Below are positions 17,625 through 24,462 of a stretch of DNA of 64,000 nucleotides, in pieces. The translations under genes and the position numbers were made by a program. This DNA is from DASUPK01 sp963815665 (GTDB lineage: Bacteria > Actinomycetota > Thermoleophilia > Solirubrobacterales > 70-9), in NCBI GenBank assembly GCA_963815665.1, contig CAWFHN010000005.1:62001-126000 (forward strand). The letters run 5' to 3'. The notes under the pieces were generated by a model that was not told where the DNA came from, did not search any database, and was given only the letters and a program-made list of their open reading frames with translations. Within the stretch, counting starts at the first letter, position 1. The number at the start of each line of letters is the position of its first letter.

Positions 17625-18191
17625 ATGACAGTCAAGACAGACGTCAGTCGCTTCCACATCCACGACGAGCTCACTGCGCCGGACGCCAGCGCTCCCTTGA
17701 TCAAGAGCATCCAGACCGCCGGCGGCGCCGTCTCGAAGTTTCTCGGCGTGCTAGCCGAGTCCCCCGCCGCTCTGCGCGGCTACACGCGTCTTCGCACCGA
17801 GCTTCGCTCCAGCAAGCTGCCGCGGGGCACCCGCGAGCGGATCGGGCTGGCGGTGGCGGAGTGGCGCAACGACCCCTACACGCTGACGCAGTATGCGCGC
17901 ACAGCGCGCGTCGCCGGACTCGGTCTCGACGAGGTCGCCCGGGCCCGCAACTTCACCTCCTCCGATGAGAAGGAGGCGGCCTTGCTGACCCTGATCCGGG
18001 AGACACTCGATCCTTCGGAGCGTCCGCCCCACCACCTGGTGGAGGAGGCGCGGGAGGCCGGCTGGAGCGACGAGGAGATCCTTGACGCCGTTGCCGACGC
18101 GGCCCTGGCGGAGTTCGAGAGCCTGTTCGCCTCAGTTGCGGCGTTGCCGCAGGAGGGCGATCCCGCGGTTCTCAGGTCGGCGGCGGCGTAG
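17625..18191 (+). CDS. carboxymuconolactone decarboxylase/AhpD-family protein lacking the CxxC
   Basis: The 188-residue helical protein follows the AhpD/CMD fold: LRGYTRLRTELRSSKLPRGTRERIGLAVAE, then ARTARVAGLGLDEVARARN, then WSDEEILDAVADAALAEF. In active members the helix after the RIGLAVAE-like segment carries a CxxC and a histidine. Here the equivalent residues read WRNDPYTLTQYA, and the protein contains no cysteine. A peroxidase function of the AhpD kind is therefore unlikely. I choose ATG 17625, which has GAGAGA just upstream; TTG 17616 is in frame. A perfect palindrome lies 50 bp upstream. Confidence 0.75.
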   Translation: MTVKTDVSRFHIHDELTAPDASAPLIKSIQTAGGAVSKFLGVLAESPAALRGYTRLRTELRSSKLPRGTRERIGLAVAEWRNDPYTLTQYARTARVAGLGLDEVARARNFTSSDEKEAALLTLIRETLDPSERPPHHLVEEAREAGWSDEEILDAVADAALAEFESLFASVAALPQEGDPAVLRSAAA

Positions 18192-18195
18192 CCGG

Positions 18196-18648
18196 CTAGG
18201 GCGTGGTCGGCGGCGGCGAGACCGTCGCCTCGATCGGACCCGAGCCGACCGCGAGGAAGCCGACGCGCTTCGCCGTCTTCTTGGTCAGGTCCCAGGCGTA
18301 GCCCTTGTGGAAGGGCCCGCGGTCGATCACCGTCGCGGTCACGCTCTTGGCGCCGTAGCTGAACGTGACCTGCGTGCCGCAGGGAAGCTTCCGGTGCGCG
18401 ACGCCCAGCGTTCTCTTCTTCAGCTTGACACCGCAGGCCGTGGACTTGCCCCAGAAGCCCGGGCCATACCAGGTGGCCGCCTTGAAGACGGTCCAGCTGC
18501 CCGGGGAGGTGCTGGGCGTGGCGGTCGGTTCGGTGGTGGTTCCGCCTGGAATCCCGCCCGTTTGCGCGCTCGCGAACGGTGCCGCGAACAGCAGCGCGGC
18601 GCCACACGCGAATCCCGCAATCGCACGAATTGTTCGCTTGCCCGTCAA
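18196..18648 (-). CDS. secreted RlpA-like double-psi beta-barrel protein
   Basis: About 150 residues. A signal peptide (hydrophobic stretch near residues 8-28 ending in ASA) is followed by a Thr/Pro-rich linker and a double-psi beta-barrel domain. The domain has ATWYGPGFWGKSTACG near its start and VIDRGPFHKGYAWDLT, carrying the conserved Asp of RlpA/expansin-type folds. Such proteins act on peptidoglycan at the cell surface. The only in-frame start near the ribosome-binding sequence AGGAAGG is a TTG, so the exact start is soft. A ydaO-type riboswitch lies directly upstream, consistent with c-di-AMP control of wall-lytic genes in high-GC Gram-positives. Confidence 0.82.
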   Translation of the reverse strand: MTGKRTIRAIAGFACGAALLFAAPFASAQTGGIPGGTTTEPTATPSTSPGSWTVFKAATWYGPGFWGKSTACGVKLKKRTLGVAHRKLPCGTQVTFSYGAKSVTATVIDRGPFHKGYAWDLTKKTAKRVGFLAVGSGPIEATVSPPPTTP

Positions 18649-18663
18649 ACCTTCCTCTTTCGT

Positions 18664-18774
18664 TGCTTACGGGGTTAGCTGACGGGCTCGCGCTGAAAGA
18701 TCGCGCTACACGGCGCCTTGGCCGCGATTCGCCCCAACTGGTGGGTCCCCCGCTCTCCAACCTTTTTTTAAGTG
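18664..18774 (-). promoter_or_regulatory. ydaO-yuaA (cyclic di-AMP) riboswitch
   Basis: Read on the minus strand the leader contains, in order, GCGGGGGACCCAC, TTGGGGCGAATC, and CCCGTCAGCTAACCCCGTAAG. These are the conserved core segments of the ydaO c-di-AMP riboswitch, in the right order and spacing. A short outer P1 can form between CTTA near 18768-18771 and TAAG near 18666-18669. The element ends about 16 nt before the start of the RlpA-like gene. In actinobacteria this riboswitch class commonly precedes resuscitation-promoting and other wall-hydrolase genes. The boundaries are approximate. Confidence 0.85.
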
Positions 18775-18908
18775 GATGGAGACTCAGCGGAAGTGCGTGG
18801 CGCAGCCTAGCAAAGGTGTCCTTGTTGTCCGCCAGCAGATATCGAGTCGGTCGTTCAGCCTCGAACCTTCATCGCGCATGGAATCGCCCACTCCATATGC
18901 TCCGGCCG

Positions 18909-19745
18909 ATGCCATCGGCGCTGGTCACCGGAGCAGGACGCGGCATGGGGCTGGAGATCGCCCGGCGGCTTGCCGGCCGCGGCTACGACGTCGCGGTCAC
19001 CGACGTCGACGAGGCGACCGCGTCGGCAGGCGCCGATCAGATTGGTGAGCGCGCCTGGTCCCGCCCACTGGACGTCACCGACGCCGAAGCCTGTCGCGCC
19101 GCCGCCGCCGAGATGGTCGAGCGCACCGGCTCGTTGGACGTCTGGGTCAACAACGCAGGCATCCTGATCACCGGGCTCGCCCACGAGCAGGGGGTTGACG
19201 TGCACCGCCGGATGCTCGAGGTCAACGCCATCGGGACCATGAACGGGACGCTTGCGGCGATCGAGCGGATGCGCGCGGCGGGAAGCGGTCACATCATCAA
19301 CCTGATCTCCCTGGCCGGGCTCGCCGCGGCCACCGGAATCGTCGGCTACTCCGCCAGCAAGCACGCGGCGATCGCCTTCAGCCTCGGCACCGCCGCCGAT
19401 CTGCGGCGCTCCGGGCTTCCGGGGATCCACATCTCCTGCGTCTGCCCCGACGGCGTCTGGACGCCGATGATCAACGACAAGCTCGACGATCCGAACGACG
19501 CGCTCTCCTTCTCCGGGGTGATGCTGATGCCCGAGCAGGTCGCGGAGCGAATCGAGGGGCTGCTCGACAGGCCGAAGCCCGTGCTCGCCATCCCGGCCTG
19601 GCGGGGCCAGTTCGCGCGCTTCTTCGATCGCCACCCCAAGCTCTCTCTCCGCCTCACCCCCGTCCTGATGCGCGACGCGCTCCGCCGCCAGCGCGCCTTC
19701 CGCAAGAAGGTGGCGTCGGGCAAGTGGCCTCCGAAGTCCCCCTGA
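18909..19745 (+). CDS. short-chain dehydrogenase/reductase
   Basis: The 278-residue classical SDR has the nucleotide motif TGAGRGMG near residue 7. It also has NNAG in the VWVNNAGILI stretch, a catalytic Ser in INLISLAG and the YxxxK motif in YSASKHA. It is an NAD(P)-dependent oxidoreductase, but the C-terminal substrate region does not identify a substrate. In-frame ATGs at 18897 and 18909 are both possible; neither has a clear ribosome-binding site. The gene is divergent from the riboswitch/RlpA-like gene and is followed closely by a methyltransferase gene. Confidence 0.87.
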   Translation: MPSALVTGAGRGMGLEIARRLAGRGYDVAVTDVDEATASAGADQIGERAWSRPLDVTDAEACRAAAAEMVERTGSLDVWVNNAGILITGLAHEQGVDVHRRMLEVNAIGTMNGTLAAIERMRAAGSGHIINLISLAGLAAATGIVGYSASKHAAIAFSLGTAADLRRSGLPGIHISCVCPDGVWTPMINDKLDDPNDALSFSGVMLMPEQVAERIEGLLDRPKPVLAIPAWRGQFARFFDRHPKLSLRLTPVLMRDALRRQRAFRKKVASGKWPPKSP

Positions 19746-19801
19746 GGGGACCACACGACCCCGGCACCAGGGCCGGTCGCTTCCACACGGTGCGAGGGCG
19801 G

Positions 19802-20371
19802 ATGGGGGTCTCGGGCTGGCTGCGCTATCCCGCGGCCCGGTGGCGGGCCAGGAGCGGCAGGACGCCGGAGCGGCCCTGGATCGTCCCGGCGTCGATCGGC
19901 TGGCTGCGGCGGCGGATCCGATCGGACTGGTCGGTGCTCGAGCTCGGCTCGGGGCGCTCGACCGTCTGGTTCGCGCGGCGGTCCGGATCGGTGCTCAGCC
20001 TCGAGGACAACGAGTACTGGTATCCGCGGACGCGAGAGCGGCTGGAGGAGCTCAGGATGGACAACGTCGACCTGAGGTTGAGGCGCGTCGAGGAGTTTCC
20101 GAAGGAGATTGCGGCGCTTCCGGATGATGCGTTCGACCTTGTGGTCGTCGACTTTCTCGAAGCCCCGACGTTGACGCGTGTCGATGCGCTCAAACCGGCG
20201 ATGAAGAAGGTGCGGCCCGGCGGGTATCTGCTGCTCGACGATTCCGATCGGCCCGGGTACGCCGAGGCGTACGAGCTCCTCGCCGGCTGGAAGGAGCGGC
20301 GCTTCACCGGGATCAAGGACGAGTGGCCGGAGGCCTGCGAGACCGAGATCTTCAGGCGCCCGCGCAAATAG
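19802..20371 (+). CDS. class I SAM-dependent methyltransferase-like protein
   Basis: About 189 residues. The SAM-binding motif I is VLELGSGRSTVWFA, the post-I acidic strand is VLSLEDNEYW, and motif II is DLVVVDFLEA with a following PGGYLLLDDSDR. I choose ATG 19802, which has GAGGG close upstream; an in-frame GTG at 19724 would overlap the SDR gene. The substrate is unknown; the pattern resembles small-molecule or sugar methyltransferases. The stop is immediately followed by a strong hairpin shared with rnpB on the other strand. Confidence 0.72.
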   Translation: MGVSGWLRYPAARWRARSGRTPERPWIVPASIGWLRRRIRSDWSVLELGSGRSTVWFARRSGSVLSLEDNEYWYPRTRERLEELRMDNVDLRLRRVEEFPKEIAALPDDAFDLVVVDFLEAPTLTRVDALKPAMKKVRPGGYLLLDDSDRPGYAEAYELLAGWKERRFTGIKDEWPEACETEIFRRPRK

Positions 20372-20396
20372 AAGGGCCCCCTTGCGGGGACCCTTC
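20372..20396 (-). terminator. terminator hairpin of rnpB (bidirectional)
   Basis: On the minus strand AAGGGTCCCC and GGGGGCCCTT form a 10-bp stem around a GCAA tetraloop, followed by CTATTTG. The hairpin abuts the 3' end of rnpB and the stop codon of the convergent methyltransferase gene, so it can serve both. Confidence 0.7.
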
Positions 20397-20731
<335 letters not shown>

Positions 20732-20864
20732 CCAGGGTACTCGTCGCGAAGACCAAGCAGCGCAAGGACGCAGCCCGGCCGGCGAAGCGAGCGCACTCAG
20801 AACGTGCGTGAGCGAGACGGCCGGGCGAGGACGACGCGATGCGCCGGTCTTCGCGGCGAGGGCG

Positions 20865-21044
20865 TCAGGCGAGCTGGGACCCACAGGTCTTGCAACCTGA
20901 GGTCACCAGCTCTCCGTGACACACCGGGCACTGCGCCCGGCCTCGAGCCGTCAGGGCCTCCCAGGCGCCGAGGATCGCGTCTTCCAGCGTCACCTCGGAC
21001 GGCTCGAACAGGCGGGTCTCCACTTCAACCTCAAGGACGGTCAC
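20865..21044 (-). CDS. 59-aa zinc-ribbon protein coupled to lexA
   Basis: A GTG at 21044 overlaps the lexA stop (GTGA) and has AGGAGG 5 nt upstream, one of the best ribosome-binding sites in the window. The 59-residue product starts VTVLEVEVETRLFEPSEVTL and ends with a compact zinc ribbon, CPVC and CKTC at residues 39, 42, 51 and 54. It has no enzymatic domain. Translational coupling to LexA suggests a role in the SOS response or a partner function, but that is only positional evidence. I do not recognise a named family. Confidence 0.72.
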   Translation of the reverse strand: MTVLEVEVETRLFEPSEVTLEDAILGAWEALTARGRAQCPVCHGELVTSGCKTCGSQLA

Positions 21045-21658
21045 GAGACCCTCCTGAAAACTCCGACGACGCGCCCCAGCAGGCGTACGTCGCGGGTGCG
21101 AATCGGCTTCATGGTCTTGTTCTCCGGCTGTAGCCGGACCTGATCCTTCTCGCGGAAGAAGCGCTTGACGGTGGCCTCCTCGCCGACCAGGGCCACCACG
21201 ATCTCGCCGTCGCGGGCACGTTCCATGGGGTGCACCACGACGAAGTCGCCATCCAGGATGCCGGCATCCTTCATGCTCTCGCCGCGCACCCGCAGGATGT
21301 AGTCGCCGTCCTCGCCGCCGACGATCTCCGGCACCTCGAGGTAGTCCTCGATGTTCTGCTCGGCCAGGATCGGCTCGCCGGCCGCGACGTGCCCGACCAG
21401 CGGCAGACCAGAGGGGCGGACAGCCTTCTTCGCGCGCTCCACCATCACCTCGAGTGCGCGCGGCTTGGATGGGTCGCGCTTGAGCACGCCGAGCGTCTCG
21501 AGCTTTGAGAGGTGAGCGTGCACGGTCGAGGAGGAATGCAGCCCCACGGCCTTGCCGATCTCGCGCACCGTCGGCGGGTATCCGTGGCGGCTCAGGTAGC
21601 GGCTGATGAAGTCGAAGATCTCCTTCTGGCGCTTCGTCAGGTCCTTGACGAGGTCCAC
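21041..21658 (-). CDS. lexA: LexA SOS-response repressor
   Basis: The 205-residue repressor has an N-terminal winged helix (TKRQKEIFDFISRYL, then PPTVREIGKAVGLHSSSTVH). A C-terminal autoprotease domain follows. The self-cleavage bond is Ala93-Gly94 in HVAAGEP, and the catalytic dyad is Ser128 (GESMKD) and Lys165 (ATVKRF). RecA-ssDNA triggers cleavage and derepression of DNA-repair genes. The start is a GTG with AGGAGG 5 nt upstream. A perfect Gram-positive SOS box lies about 50 bp upstream, so autoregulation is expected. The stop overlaps the start of a 59-aa zinc-ribbon gene. Confidence 0.97.
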   Translation of the reverse strand: MDLVKDLTKRQKEIFDFISRYLSRHGYPPTVREIGKAVGLHSSSTVHAHLSKLETLGVLKRDPSKPRALEVMVERAKKAVRPSGLPLVGHVAAGEPILAEQNIEDYLEVPEIVGGEDGDYILRVRGESMKDAGILDGDFVVVHPMERARDGEIVVALVGEEATVKRFFREKDQVRLQPENKTMKPIRTRDVRLLGRVVGVFRRVS

Positions 21659-21709
21659 TTAGTCCTCCTCAGTCAGCCGCGGATCGTATGCGGCGCTGCT
21701 TGCGATGGG

Positions 21710-21723
21710 CGAACACATGTTCG
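21710..21723. promoter_or_regulatory. LexA-binding site (SOS box) of lexA
   Basis: CGAACACATGTTCG is a perfect palindrome that fits the Gram-positive LexA consensus CGAACRNRYGTTYG. It lies 52 bp upstream of the lexA start codon, where LexA would repress its own transcription. This supports an SOS regulon of the Bacillus/actinobacterial type. Confidence 0.9.
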
Positions 21724-21831
21724 GAGAGTAGCGCGGCCCGCGGACGGTTGCAAGCAGCGTTCTGATCCGAACGATCTCCCCCGGCCGGTCGCCCGGCGAG
21801 CCGCATCGGGCCACTATCATCCGCGACCCTC

Positions 21832-21917
<86 letters not shown>

Positions 21918-21923
21918 TCTCAG

Positions 21924-21945
21924 AGGCCCACCCAAAGCGGGGCCT
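21924..21945 (+). terminator. possible terminator after tRNA-Leu
   Basis: AGGCCC and GGGCCT form a 6-bp stem with a 10-nt loop, followed by GGTTTC. It sits 6 bp beyond the tRNA and just before the convergent gene's stop. The stem is short and the T-run poor, so this is only suggestive. Confidence 0.4.
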
Positions 21946-21953
21946 GGTTTCGC

Positions 21954-22700
21954 CTACTTCTTCTTCTTCTTCTTCGCCTTCTTCGCCTTGCACTTCTGAG
22001 TTGACGTCGAGCTCAGGCTCGTGCCGTCGGCGAAGGATTCCGTCGCCACGTCGGTCCACTTCTTCTTCTTGCACCGGGCCATGACGTAGTAGGTCGGCTT
22101 GCCCTTCTTCTTGCCGGTCTTGACCTTGCCGATCGCCACCTCGAAGTGCGTGAGCGACGTCCCGGTGGGCGGAATCGGGGTGGTCAGGGTGTTGGTCTTG
22201 GTGTTCAGGGTGCCGATCCCGGTCGTGCTGAACGAATAGGTGCCGTTCGGCAGGAACAGGTCGGTATGGAAACCGATCGGCGGCACGCCGCCGCCAGTCG
22301 GCACGCCGTTGTACGCGGTCACCATCCCAGTGAGGCCGCCGCCATTGACCAGGACGCTGCCCGTGCCGATCTTGCTTGCGCCACAGCGGCTCATCGCGGT
22401 GGAATCCGGCACGGTGCTGATCCCGATCAGGTCGCACTGGGGCAGGTTGCCCGGCGTGAACTTGATGTCCTTGCTGAACTGAACGACGCTCGTGGTCGGC
22501 GTTGGTGCGAACCCGCCCGTGAACGTCGTATCGAGGGTGCTGGTGATCGCCGCTGGGCCGAACTTCTTGGCCGATTGCTTGTGCGGCGAGACGGCGGCTC
22601 CGTAGGTGAAGCCGGCGACGGCCGCCGAGGCCGTCCCGCTCACCCACAAGGCACCGATGACGCCGAGTGACGCCGCGAGCATGTACTTGGACTTACTCAT
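21954..22700 (-). CDS. secreted protein with poly-lysine C-terminal tail
   Basis: The 248-residue protein starts MSKSKYMLAASLGVIGALWVSGTASA, a clear signal peptide, and the ATG has AGGAGG eight nt upstream. The mature part is rich in Thr, Gly and Pro, has three or four scattered cysteines, and no domain I recognise. It resembles several exported proteins of this lineage that end in lysine runs; here the last 16 residues are almost all Lys and Ala. The tail could bind teichoic or other acidic wall polymers. It is encoded by AAG repeats. The gene converges on tRNA-Leu. Confidence 0.7.
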   Translation of the reverse strand: MSKSKYMLAASLGVIGALWVSGTASAAVAGFTYGAAVSPHKQSAKKFGPAAITSTLDTTFTGGFAPTPTTSVVQFSKDIKFTPGNLPQCDLIGISTVPDSTAMSRCGASKIGTGSVLVNGGGLTGMVTAYNGVPTGGGVPPIGFHTDLFLPNGTYSFSTTGIGTLNTKTNTLTTPIPPTGTSLTHFEVAIGKVKTGKKKGKPTYYVMARCKKKKWTDVATESFADGTSLSSTSTQKCKAKKAKKKKKK

Positions 22701-22802
22701 GTCAACTGGCCTCCTTGCCTGCTCCTCACCCTTTTCAACTCGTGGCGCCGAGCCTAATACATGGGGGCGGTGGATTGCCACCGAGAAGTCTGCGAGCTCC
22801 GG

Positions 22803-23756
22803 CTACCCGGTGAGGCGAGTGAGCCAGACGCCGGAGAGGACCGGGATCGCCCCGGCCGAGTCGATGCCCCGGACAGATCCGTCCAGGCCGATGCCGGTGG
22901 CGGGACCCCCGACGGCCTCGAGCAGCGGATCGGAAGCGGCGGCGCGAAGCTCCGAGGGCCCGAGCGGGTCGGCCACCTGCACCGCGTCATCCTGCAGCAG
23001 GCGAAGGCGCTGCGATGGCTGACGGGCGACCACGAAGGTGACTCCGTCCAGCGCGGGCCCGAGCCCCAGTGGGCTCCCCCACCACCCAGCGAAGCGCGAC
23101 AGCGTCATGCGGGCGGGGCCCGCCGGCCCCGGCTGGAAGGCGCCGGTCCCGGATCCCCCCGCGTCCGCGAGAAAGCGTGCCTTCTGCCCGTTCTCCGGAT
23201 CGAGGGCCCGGGGAGAGACGATCGCGAGCCTCGGCGAGTTGAGTCGCCGAACCAGGTCGGGCAAAGGGCTGTCGAGCAGGAAGCGGACCTCGTCGGGTCG
23301 CGGCGCGTCCACCGCGAAGAGGTGAGGTAGAAGGCTTCGGCCCGCGGGGTCCGACTGCCAGCGCCGGGAGTTGGCGAGAACGGCCGCGGCGTTGAACGGC
23401 GTGCCGTCCTGAAAGCGCACGCCCGACCGGAGAGTGACCGTCCAGGTGGTCCGATCGCGCGACGGGTGCGCCGCCAGCGCGAGGCCCGCCTGCGGGGCGG
23501 CCGCGCCATAGGGCCTCGAGAGCCGCTCGACCAGCGGCTCGTACACCTGGCGGGTGACGGTGAGCGCGGCGCGGCTCTGGGCGGCCAGGGGGTCGAGGGT
23601 CGAGGGCAGCGCCGGGAGGGCGTAGGCGAGCGTGCCTCCCCCGCCGGCGGGCGGCAGCTGGGAGCTGGTCTGAGCTCCACCGCCCGCCGATCCGCCGCAG
23701 CCGGCCAGCCCCGACAGGGCCAGGAGAGCCAGAAGCGCGGCGGCGCGCCGCATCAT
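22803..23756 (-). CDS. extracellular solute-binding lipoprotein, family 5 (oligopeptide type)
   Basis: About 317 residues with a lipoprotein signal (ALLALSGLAGC), so the mature Cys would be membrane-anchored on the outer face. The body fits the family 5 ABC-binding proteins: LPSTLDPLAAQSRAALTVTRQVYEPLVER near the N-terminus, and TTWTVTLRSGVRFQDGTPFNAAAVLANSRRW in the middle. No permease or ATPase gene is nearby. At 317 residues it is shorter than the usual 500 or more, so the second lobe is reduced. The gene starts 3 bp after the stop of secG and may share its transcript. Confidence 0.75.
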   Translation of the reverse strand: MMRRAAALLALLALSGLAGCGGSAGGGAQTSSQLPPAGGGGTLAYALPALPSTLDPLAAQSRAALTVTRQVYEPLVERLSRPYGAAAPQAGLALAAHPSRDRTTWTVTLRSGVRFQDGTPFNAAAVLANSRRWQSDPAGRSLLPHLFAVDAPRPDEVRFLLDSPLPDLVRRLNSPRLAIVSPRALDPENGQKARFLADAGGSGTGAFQPGPAGPARMTLSRFAGWWGSPLGLGPALDGVTFVVARQPSQRLRLLQDDAVQVADPLGPSELRAAASDPLLEAVGGPATGIGLDGSVRGIDSAGAIPVLSGVWLTRLTG

Positions 23757-23758
23757 GC

Positions 23759-23983
23759 CTACAACTTCAGGATGACGATCGCGTTCAGCGCCCAGAGGAC
23801 GCCGAAGAAGATGGTCCACCGGGTCAGGTTCCGCTCGACCAGCGAGCCGCCTCCGAAGGCGCTACCGCCACCGCCGATGCCGAACGCACCGGAGAGGCCG
23901 GCGTCCTTGCCGGAGTGCAGGAGCACCAGGAAGATCAGAATCACCGAGATTGCGACCTCGACCACGCTGAGCACGGTTGCCAT
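23759..23983 (-). CDS. secG: preprotein translocase subunit SecG
   Basis: The 74-residue protein has two membrane helices. The first (VEVAISVILIFLVLLHSGKDAG) carries the SecG hallmark LLHSGKDAG, and the glycine/serine-rich loop FGIGGGGSAFGGG precedes the second. It is the small stimulatory subunit of the SecYEG channel. A long imperfect palindrome lies directly upstream. Downstream, 3 bp away, is a solute-binding lipoprotein gene on the same strand. Confidence 0.93.
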   Translation of the reverse strand: MATVLSVVEVAISVILIFLVLLHSGKDAGLSGAFGIGGGGSAFGGGSLVERNLTRWTIFFGVLWALNAIVILKL

Positions 23984-24033
23984 GGCGCGGAAGTGTAGAG
24001 ATCAGCTCCCCCGGGGCCGCGACTCGGGAACCG

Positions 24034-24125
24034 GGCAATGAAGGAGCGGGATTCCGCACGTTGGCGAGTTACGCACCCCCGTAAGTGCATAAGTCGCCAA
24101 ATGTGCCCCGGACACCTTCATTGCC
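24034..24125. repeat. 92-bp imperfect palindrome upstream of secG
   Basis: GGCAATGAAGG (24034-24044) is matched by CCTTCATTGCC (24115-24125). Inner segments continue the complementarity: TTGGCGAGTTACGCAC (24061-24076) against GTGCATAAGTCGCCAA (24085-24100), with two mismatches. The whole would fold into a long hairpin with a small loop near 24077-24084. It occupies most of the gap between the ccmI-like stop and secG. It could be a terminator, a structured leader or a decayed mobile element. Confidence 0.6.
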
Positions 24126-24141
24126 GCCTTCGATGCAGCGC

Positions 24142-24438
24142 CTACGGCGCACCCCTGCGTGCGCGTAGCCGGTCGATCCGCTTGAGGATGTCGACCGCCT
24201 CGCCGCGCAGCTCCCGATCGAGGCGCTTGAAGTCCTCATCGGAGAGCTTGCCGGATGCATGGTCCGCCTCGACGTCTCTGATCTGCCGGTACTTGGCTTC
24301 CTTGCGGGCCTCCAGGTCAGCCAGCTCCGCGATTGCGGGATCCTCATTGCCGGTTTCGATGGATCGCCCGCGCAGCGGCGCGGTCACGAACCAGGCGACC
24401 AGCACGACGATGGCGGCTGCGAGCAGGAACTCCAGCAT
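24142..24438 (-). CDS. CcmI-like small membrane protein
   Basis: The 98-residue protein has one N-terminal membrane helix (MLEFLLAAAIVVLVAWFV) and a charged, coiled-coil-like region. That region includes LADLEARKEAKYRQIRDVEAD and KLSDEDFKRLDRELRGEA. This resembles the N-terminal part of CcmI (CycH), the apocytochrome c chaperone of the system I maturation pathway, without its TPR domain. It lies immediately downstream of ccmE-ccmF on the same strand, which supports the link. The start ATG is unambiguous. Confidence 0.65.
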   Translation of the reverse strand: MLEFLLAAAIVVLVAWFVTAPLRGRSIETGNEDPAIAELADLEARKEAKYRQIRDVEADHASGKLSDEDFKRLDRELRGEAVDILKRIDRLRARRGAP

Positions 24439-24462
24439 GGCGTGAGGCTAGGCCCAGGCGGC

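Noticed and set aside
21954..22010. TTC-rich stretch as a simple-sequence repeat or terminator T-tract
   Set aside because: It encodes the lysine-rich C-terminus of the minus-strand secreted protein, in frame up to a stop codon.
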